The notes under the pieces are model-generated. The model did no database searches. It saw only the letters and a program-made list of their open reading frames with translations, and was not told the DNA's origin. A program made the position numbers and the translations under genes. A stretch of 11,030 bases of DNA from JAHEDH01 sp965364515 (GTDB taxonomy: Bacteria > Actinomycetota > Acidimicrobiia > Spongiisociales > ZC4RG35): NCBI GenBank assembly GCA_965364515.1, contig CBDTXZ010000100.1, positions 1-11,030 on the forward strand. Reading direction: 5' to 3'. Positions 5,835 through 11,030 of this stretch are shown here, piece by piece. Each line of letters begins with the position of its first letter. Position 1 is the stretch's first letter.

Positions 5835-6182
5835 AATGTGGGCGCTCGGCGTTGAGCGGCGCTACTCGCTCGCACGACGTGCACCGCCGCATGAAGTATC
5901 GACTTCGGTTGCGGCAAGTGATCGTCTCCGGGGTGCGATTGCCGATGTCGGTGACCGCACCGTCTCGATCATCGGGGAACGCGGCGGTCCCTGGCAGAAC
6001 CTCGAGATCAGCGACCGCTGGCTGGGCGGATGTCTGCCGACTCCGACGAGCGCTGCACTCGGCCGACATCGGGCCGGTCGGCTCAATAGTGTTCTGACGA
6101 GTTGGCGGAGGACGGAACACCGGCCCGGGAGAGACACGGTCGAAATCGGACCCGTCCGCCGGGACTGCTTCGGAGGGCGATG
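5835..6182. other. 348-bp gap upstream of xylA, with a doubtful small ORF
   Basis: There is no convincing gene here. A plus-strand frame opens with ATG at 5836, two bases after the DUF3592 gene, and runs 115 codons. It stops at 6181-6183, overlapping the xylA start region. Its third-position G/C bias is weaker than in the neighbouring genes, and the composition is Arg-rich without a recognisable domain. I give it about one chance in five of being real. The gap more likely carries the xylA promoter and control region. Confidence 0.4.
6062..6082. promoter_or_regulatory. Inverted repeat upstream of xylA
   Basis: GCCGAC (6062-6067) and GTCGGC (6077-6082) form perfect 6-bp arms around a 9-base centre, about 100 bp before the xylA start. 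A weak -10-like TAGTGT (6087-6092) follows directly. This would suit an operator for a sugar-responsive repressor such as a ROK-type XylR, but no regulator gene is in the window and the match is unproven. Confidence 0.3.
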
Positions 6183-7526
6183 ATGGCAAGCGAATTCTTC
6201 ACCGAGGTCACCGACAGGATCAGGTTCGAGGGCCCGAAATCCGACAACGATCTGGCGTTCGAGGTCTACGACCCTGATCGGGTGGTCCTCGGAGCGCGCA
6301 TGGAGGATCAGTTGCGGATCGCCGTTTGCTACTGGCATTCGTTCAACTGGCCGGGGAGCGATGTGTTCGGGGCCGGGACCTTCGACCGCCCGTGGCTCGA
6401 AGCGACGGGCGACGCCATGGCGGCGGCGCGAACGAAGATGGACGCCGCCTTCGAGTTCTTCACGAAGCTCGGGGTCCCGTACTTCTGTTTCCACGATGTC
6501 GACATTGCGCCACAGGGATCCGGCTTCGCCGAGTCGGCGCGGCGTCTCGACGAGATGGTGGCCTATGCGGAGGAGAAGATGTCGGAGAGTGGCGTCCGGC
6601 TGCTGTGGGGGACCGCCAACCTGTTCGGTCATCCTCGCTATGCGGCAGGTGCCGCCACAAATCCCGACCCGGAGGTCTTCGCCTATGCCGCAGCCCAGGT
6701 CAAGCACGCGCTCGAGGCGACTCATCGCCTCGGGGGAGCGAACTACGTGCTCTGGGGAGGGCGCGAGGGGTACGAGACCCTGCTGAACACCGACCTGAAG
6801 CGCGAAGAGGAGCAGTACGCCCGCTTCCTCACCCTGGTCGCCGAGCACAAGCACAGGATCGGGTTCGAGGGGACTCTGCTGATCGAGCCGAAGCCGGCCG
6901 AGCCGACCAAGCACCAGTACGACTACGACAGTCAATCGGTCCACGGGTTCCTCGAGCGACACGACCTGGGCGATGAGTATCGGGTCAACATCGAAGGCAA
7001 CCACGCCACGCTGGCGGGCCACAGCTTCCATCACGAGGTGGCGTACGCCGTCGCCAACGGCATCTTCGGATCGATCGACGCCAACCGGGGCGACCCGCAG
7101 AACGGCTGGGACACCGACCAGTTCCCCACCTCCGTAGATGAGCTCTCTCTCGTGCTGTACGAGATCTTCCGGGCGGGCGGCTTCACGACGGGCGGGTTCA
7201 ACTTCGACACCAAGCTGCGACGGCAGTCGATCGACCGCACCGACCTCTTCCACGGCCACATCGGCGGCATCGATGCACTGGCCCGGGCGCTGCTGGTGGC
7301 CGAGGAGATGATCGAGAGCGGGACCCTCAGCGAGCCGCTCGCCGAGCGGTATGCCGGCTGGTCCGGCGGGCTCGGAAGCGACATCCTCGATGGGACCGCC
7401 AGTCTCGAATCTCTGGAAGCAGGTGTCATGTCCGGAGAGATCGACCCCGATCCGCGTTCGGGCCGCCAGGAGCTGCTCGAGAACCGGGTGAATCGGGTCA
7501 TCCGGTCACGAGACGGCCACGCGTGA
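6183..7526 (+). CDS. xylA: Xylose isomerase, class II (long form)
   Basis: D-xylose to D-xylulose isomerase (EC 5.3.1.5), a cytosolic metal-dependent TIM-barrel enzyme and the first step of the isomerase pathway of xylose use. The protein has 447 residues, the length of the E. coli-type class II group rather than the ~390 of Streptomyces class I. All active-site residues appear with a constant +3 offset to E. coli numbering. The catalytic pair is H104 and D107 in FCFHDVDIAP. The metal ligands are E235 (with K237, in IEPKPAEPTKHQYDYD), E271 and H274 (NIEGNHATLAGHSFHHE), D299, D310 and D312 (DANRGDPQNGWDTDQFP) and D342 (GGFNFDTK). The start is ATG 6183, with GGAGGG at 6172-6177 five bases upstream; ATG 6180 would be too close, and a frame opening at 6102 adds Arg-rich non-homologous sequence. 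xylB follows after 133 bp on the same strand, so the two probably form an operon. Confidence 0.98.
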   Translation: MASEFFTEVTDRIRFEGPKSDNDLAFEVYDPDRVVLGARMEDQLRIAVCYWHSFNWPGSDVFGAGTFDRPWLEATGDAMAAARTKMDAAFEFFTKLGVPYFCFHDVDIAPQGSGFAESARRLDEMVAYAEEKMSESGVRLLWGTANLFGHPRYAAGAATNPDPEVFAYAAAQVKHALEATHRLGGANYVLWGGREGYETLLNTDLKREEEQYARFLTLVAEHKHRIGFEGTLLIEPKPAEPTKHQYDYDSQSVHGFLERHDLGDEYRVNIEGNHATLAGHSFHHEVAYAVANGIFGSIDANRGDPQNGWDTDQFPTSVDELSLVLYEIFRAGGFTTGGFNFDTKLRRQSIDRTDLFHGHIGGIDALARALLVAEEMIESGTLSEPLAERYAGWSGGLGSDILDGTASLESLEAGVMSGEIDPDPRSGRQELLENRVNRVIRSRDGHA

Positions 7527-7541
7527 CCGACGTGGCGTCTC

Positions 7542-7576
7542 CGGCGATGGCCGTCCAGGCGAAGGAGCCATCGCCG
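7542..7576 (+). promoter_or_regulatory. Stem-loop in the xylA-xylB spacer
   Basis: CGGCGATGGC (7542-7551) pairs perfectly with GCCATCGCCG (7567-7576), a 10-bp stem with a 15-base loop, starting 16 bases after the xylA stop. It may be a partial terminator or an mRNA stabiliser that sets xylA expression above xylB. It has no T-tract, so full termination is doubtful. Confidence 0.45.
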
Positions 7577-7659
7577 ATGTGTCCGCCGTCATATCGCCCG
7601 AGGAGTTCGCCGTCCCGACGTGTGCAACCCCCGGCGGGGCGAGAGCGTAGGGCTCGGCC

Positions 7660-9159
7660 GTGAGTCACGTGATCGGGATCGACACGTCTACCACGGCGAC
7701 CAAGGCGTTGCTGATGGACGCGGACGGTCGTGTCGTCGGCGTCGGCACATCCACGTACGGGTTCGAGACACCGCGGCCGCTGTGGGCGGAGCAGGACCCC
7801 GATCTGTGGTGGGATGCGACGGCCGCAGCGGTGCGGAGCGTTCTCGCCGAGACCGGAGTGTCAGGCGGCGACGTCTCCGCCATCGGACTGACCGGCCAGA
7901 TGCACGGTGCGGTCCTGCTCGATCGTCACGGGAAGGTGGTGCGACCGGCGATCCTCTGGAACGATCAGAGGACCGGCGCGGAGTGCGAGGCGATTCGGCG
8001 GGCCGTCGGTCCGGAACGTCTCATCCAGATCACCGGGAACGATGCGCTCACGGGGTTCACCGCTCCCAAGCTGCTGTGGGTCGCCCGCCATGAGCCAGAA
8101 CGGTGGAGCCGTGTCGAGCATGTGCTGCTCCCGAAGGACTTCGTGCGACACCGGCTGACGGGTGACTACGCCGTCGACGCGGCCGGCGGCTCGGGGACCA
8201 TCCTGTTCGATCTGTCCGAGCGGACGTGGTCGGAGGAGATCGCCGATGCGTTGAACATCGACATGGGTCTCCTTCCACCCGTCTTCGAGGGCCCGGCGAT
8301 CACCGGGGTGGTGAACACCGATGCGGCAGAGGCCACCGGCCTCGCGGAGGGCACGCCGGTGGTCGCAGGAGGAGGGGACCAGGCCGCCAACGCAGTCGGT
8401 GTGGGGGCGGTGTCTCCGGGGGTGGTCGCCCTCTCGTTGGGCACGTCGGGAGTGGTGTTCGCTACCACGGACGGGCCGTCTGTCGAGGCGCAGGGCAGGG
8501 TCCATGCGTTCTGTCACGCCGTGCCCGGGCGATGGCACATGATGGGGGTGATGCTCTCGGCCGCGGGGAGTCTCCGGTGGCTGCGCGACGCGGTCGCTCC
8601 CGGTGCCTCGTTCGAGGCGTTGATCGATGAAGCATCGAAGGTCGACAGCGAGGGCCTGCTCTTCCTCCCGTATCTCAGCGGGGAACGGACACCGCATCCC
8701 GATCCGCTTGCTCGGGGAGCGTTCGTGGGTCTCACACTGAGACACGATCTTCGTCACATGACCCGGGCGGTGCTCGAAGGTGTGGCGTTCGGGCTCGCAG
8801 ACAGCCTGGACCTGATGATCGGGGCCGGGCTGGAGCCTCCGACAGAGATCCGCGTCTCGGGAGGTGGGACGCGCAGTGAGGCGTGGCTCCAGATCCTGGC
8901 GGACGTGCTCGAGACCCGGATCGCCAAGGTGGCCACCGAGGAGGGCGCCGCCTACGGCGCAGCGGTGTTGGCGGGGGTCGGTGCCGGATGGTTCCCGTCG
9001 GTCGACGCCGCCTGCGAGACCCTGGTCGTCCGCCGGTCGGCGGCCGAGCCCTCGGGCCATGCGGGGGAGTACCGGGAGTCCCACGCCCGGTATCGCGAGC
9101 TCTACCCGGCGCTGCGGCCGACGTTCGAGAGGCTCGGCGCCGACACCCAGAGTGCATAG
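7660..9159 (+). CDS. xylB: Xylulokinase
   Basis: ATP-dependent D-xylulose kinase (EC 2.7.1.17) of the FGGY family, giving D-xylulose 5-phosphate for the pentose phosphate pathway. The protein has 499 residues, usual for the family. The phosphate-binding loop IGIDTSTTATKALLMD is at about 5-20, and the sugar-contact motif GQMHG at 79-83. The catalytic Asp lies in GGGDQAANAVGVG (D240), followed by the LGTSGVVF phosphate-2 motif. The FGGY C-terminal domain carries YLSGERTPHPDP and SGGGTRSEAWLQILADVL (adenosine motif). The start is GTG at 7660, just before the first beta strand; the ribosome binding site is weak (GTAGGG), which suits translation lower than xylA. The gene order xylA-xylB, same strand, supports the call over other FGGY sugar kinases. 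Nothing essential appears missing. Confidence 0.97.
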   Translation: MSHVIGIDTSTTATKALLMDADGRVVGVGTSTYGFETPRPLWAEQDPDLWWDATAAAVRSVLAETGVSGGDVSAIGLTGQMHGAVLLDRHGKVVRPAILWNDQRTGAECEAIRRAVGPERLIQITGNDALTGFTAPKLLWVARHEPERWSRVEHVLLPKDFVRHRLTGDYAVDAAGGSGTILFDLSERTWSEEIADALNIDMGLLPPVFEGPAITGVVNTDAAEATGLAEGTPVVAGGGDQAANAVGVGAVSPGVVALSLGTSGVVFATTDGPSVEAQGRVHAFCHAVPGRWHMMGVMLSAAGSLRWLRDAVAPGASFEALIDEASKVDSEGLLFLPYLSGERTPHPDPLARGAFVGLTLRHDLRHMTRAVLEGVAFGLADSLDLMIGAGLEPPTEIRVSGGGTRSEAWLQILADVLETRIAKVATEEGAAYGAAVLAGVGAGWFPSVDAACETLVVRRSAAEPSGHAGEYRESHARYRELYPALRPTFERLGADTQSA

Positions 9160-9310
9160 GTTCGGCGTCCCCACCCGAACGGCATCTCGATCGAAGACGG
9201 GCCTGATCGCTCCTCGGTACAGTCGGACACGTGCTGCGGTGTGACGTCCGGCTCTGTCGCCACCACTCGCTCGTGGCCAACCGAGGACGACCAACGGAGG
9301 AGAGGAATCG

Positions 9311-10030
9311 ATGAGAGATCTCAATGGAACCGTCGCTGCCATCACCGGAGCCAGCTCGGGGATCGGGGCTGCAACCGCCCGAGCCCTGGCCGAGGAGGGC
9401 GTCAAGCTCGTCGTGGGTGCCCGCAGCGTGGATCGGCTCGCCGAGCTGGCCGATGAATTGCCGACCGAGGTGGCTGTCGTCGAGATGGACGTGCGGAAGC
9501 CGGAGGACGCGGCCAAGCTCGTCGGGGAGGCGAACAGTCGGTTCGGGCGTCTCGACGTGCTCGTCGCCAACGCCGGCATCGGAGCCTACGGCGGGATCAT
9601 GGACCTGACCGACCAACAGCTCATCGACATGATGGACACCAACGTGGCGGGAACCGTCTGGCCGATCAGGGCAGCGGTGCCGGGGTTCAAGGAGGCCGGA
9701 GCGGGAGACATCGTGATCGTCGCCTCGGTCGCCGGACTCCGGGGCGGTGGAGACGAAGCCGTCTACGCAGCCACGAAGTTCGCCCAGGTGGGTCTGGCGG
9801 GCGCACTCGACCGTGAACTCCGAGAGCACGGCATCCGGGTGACGACGCTCTGTCCCGGCGGCGTAGCCACCGAGTTCGCGATGGGAGCCGGCCGCACGCC
9901 CGACATGGCCGGGCTCGACGAGATGATGCGAGCCGAGGACGTCGCGGCCGCCGTTGTGACGGTCCTCCAACAACCTCGGTCGATGCGCTCCCTGGTGTGG
10001 TCGATGCGAAGCATCCATGAACCCGACTGA
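9311..10030 (+). CDS. Short-chain dehydrogenase/reductase (classical SDR)
   Basis: An NAD(P)-dependent oxidoreductase of 239 residues with a complete classical SDR pattern. It has TGASSGIG (12-19) for the cofactor, A37-R38 after strand 2 (Arg favours NADPH), D60-V, NAGIG (87-91) and N111. The catalytic S139, Y152 and K156 lie in VASVAG and YAATK. PGGV-TEF follows for the cofactor and substrate loop. The substrate is not readable; being next to xylA-xylB allows a sugar or polyol substrate, but the sequence resembles the broad group of YdfG-like and clavaldehyde-type SDRs of actinobacteria. GGAGGAGAGG lies just upstream of ATG 9311, a strong ribosome binding site. The 151-bp gap after xylB allows its own promoter, although no strong one is visible. 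It converges with the TPR gene, with only a 5-bp hairpin (CCACC 10053-10057 with GGTGG 10065-10069) between them. Confidence 0.95.
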   Translation: MRDLNGTVAAITGASSGIGAATARALAEEGVKLVVGARSVDRLAELADELPTEVAVVEMDVRKPEDAAKLVGEANSRFGRLDVLVANAGIGAYGGIMDLTDQQLIDMMDTNVAGTVWPIRAAVPGFKEAGAGDIVIVASVAGLRGGGDEAVYAATKFAQVGLAGALDRELREHGIRVTTLCPGGVATEFAMGAGRTPDMAGLDEMMRAEDVAAAVVTVLQQPRSMRSLVWSMRSIHEPD

Positions 10031-10077
10031 GCGGGTGACGGTTGGCTCAGGCCCACCCCGTGACGGTGGTCTTCGGA

Positions 10078-11030
10078 TCAGCGATCGAGGAGTTCGCGAG
10101 TCAATGAGTCGATGGTGAGTTGCGCGCCCATGGCGTGGGCGGCTGCGTAGGACTGCGGTTCGAGCTGCTTTTCCAGGTCGGTGAGGATGTCGCGCGCCTG
10201 GGCGCCGAGTGAGGTCCCGTCGGCGATCAGGCTCCTATCGCTGACCGGGTTCGCCAGAACGCTGGCAAGGATCGAAACGGCCTCTTCTGTGCGACCGGAT
10301 CCAACCCGGACGCCGGCGATCCGGGTCAACATGCCCGCCATCTCGACCGTCTGTCCCATGCGTTCGGCGATCTCCAGCGCCTCGACGAAACAGTGTTCGG
10401 CGGCCTGTGTCTCACCGGCGGCGAGTTTCGCCTCTCCGAGATACTGCAGCCCGGCGAGCCCGGCGCGGCGGTATCCAAGACGTCGCGCAATCGCGATCTG
10501 TCGTTCTGCCAGGAGGATGGCTTCGTCCTGACGCCCCTCGGCAGCCGCGAGGATCGCCAGTCCGATCAGAACCCAGGAGAGCGAGCGCTCGTCGCCGGTC
10601 CTCGCCAAAACCGGGTCCAGTTGGTCAAAGGTCGCTCTGGCGCCGGGCAGGTCCCCGAGGTACAGATCGGCGAAGCCCTTCCAGGCCAACAGTTCGGCCT
10701 CGAGTCCTTCGAGGCCCGCTTCAGCGGCGATCCGTCCGGCTTCGAGCGACAGACTCCCGACCTCATCCCACCTGTTCAGATATGTCAGGGCGGCAATCTG
10801 GTTCTGAATCGCCCTGAGATGGGCATGCCGGTCGGGGAGAACTGCCAGTTCTGCAACGGCTTCTTCCGCGAGCCGGGCTCCATCTTCGGGACGGCCGAGA
10901 TGGGCGAGGAACCATCCCTGCGAGGCAGCAGCCAACCCCCGTGCCACTCGGGCGCCGCCGTCCGAGGACAGGGGGAATCCGGCCGCGGCTTCGGCGAACA
11001 AAGCCGCGCCGGCCTGGTGCCAGCCCCTGA
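10078..11030 (-). CDS. TPR-repeat protein, C-terminal part (5' end beyond the window)
   Basis: The frame is open to the right edge, so the start of the gene is missing; a TTG at 11001 is internal, not a credible start. About 317 residues are visible, made of consecutive helical hairpins of about 40 residues with TPR-like signatures. Examples are LAHLGRPEDGARLAEEAVAEL, the FADLYLGDLPGARATFDQL segment, AILAAAEGRQDEAILLAERQIAIARRL, GEAKLAAGETQAAEHCFVEALEIAERM and VRVGSGRTEEAVSILASVLA. This arrangement is typical of the C-terminal region of large actinobacterial multidomain regulators, such as AAA/NTPase-TPR proteins joined to a nucleotide cyclase, SARP or LuxR domain. Which one applies cannot be told from here. 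It has no membrane segment. It ends 47 bp from the convergent SDR gene. Confidence 0.85.
   Translation of the reverse strand, partial: RGWHQAGAALFAEAAAGFPLSSDGGARVARGLAAASQGWFLAHLGRPEDGARLAEEAVAELAVLPDRHAHLRAIQNQIAALTYLNRWDEVGSLSLEAGRIAAEAGLEGLEAELLAWKGFADLYLGDLPGARATFDQLDPVLARTGDERSLSWVLIGLAILAAAEGRQDEAILLAERQIAIARRLGYRRAGLAGLQYLGEAKLAAGETQAAEHCFVEALEIAERMGQTVEMAGMLTRIAGVRVGSGRTEEAVSILASVLANPVSDRSLIADGTSLGAQARDILTDLEKQLEPQSYAAAHAMGAQLTIDSLTRELLDR

Noticed and set aside
6102..6182. N-terminal extension of xylA to 6102
   Set aside because: Class II XylA homology begins near MASEFF, and GGAGGG is correctly spaced for 6183.
5862..7259. 465-codon minus-strand open frame
   Set aside because: Antisense to xylA; no recognisable domain and explained by codon bias of xylA.
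7861..9579. 572-codon minus-strand open frame
   Set aside because: It lies antisense to xylB and the start of the SDR gene, both of which have complete family motifs; the open frame is a by-product of high GC third positions.
8732..10018. 428-codon minus-strand open frame
   Set aside because: Antisense to xylB and the SDR gene; its protein is Arg/Pro/His-rich and spans an intergenic gap.

Overview
The window is GC-rich (roughly two thirds G+C by eye, with G/C-heavy third codon positions). It has GTG starts and Streptomyces/Mycobacterium-like gene types: a PknB-type kinase with a single TM anchor, a short TetR, DUF3592-like and TPR proteins. This points to a high-GC actinobacterium. An Acidimicrobiia-like lineage is my guess from the style of the small lineage-specific proteins and the long xylose isomerase; no marker gene in the window proves it. 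I see no rRNA, tRNA, CRISPR array, insertion sequence or phage module.

Layout. (1) 68-1027 (+): metallo-beta-lactamase-fold hydrolase with all metal ligands. (2) A block of three minus-strand genes between about 1131 and 4329, read in the order TetR regulator (3796-4329), kinase-like membrane protein (2308-3594), then a protein with an N-terminal beta-rich domain and a C-terminal Cys/His motif (1131-2030). The kinase-like protein has lost several catalytic residues and looks like a pseudokinase. Between the TetR gene and the kinase lies a decayed copy of part of the N-terminal domain of the Cys/His protein. (3) Divergent from the TetR gene is a small four-helix membrane protein (4407-4778). 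The 77-bp divergent gap holds three 17-bp-spaced palindromic boxes overlapping a good promoter, very probably the TetR operator. (4) 5073-5834 (+): DUF3592-like membrane protein. (5) 6183-9159 (+): xylose catabolism pair, a class II (long) xylose isomerase (xylA) followed by xylulokinase (xylB). (6) 9311-10030 (+): classical short-chain dehydrogenase with its own strong ribosome binding site. (7) 10078 to the right edge (-): the C-terminal TPR part of a larger protein cut by the window.

How they work together. XylA converts D-xylose to D-xylulose and XylB phosphorylates it to D-xylulose 5-phosphate for the pentose phosphate pathway. No xylose transporter or XylR is visible here. The TetR regulator probably controls itself and the small membrane protein. 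The most unusual content is the degenerate kinase, the gene relic beside it that matches its downstream neighbour, and the tandem operator array. No clearly new multi-gene system can be proven from this window alone.
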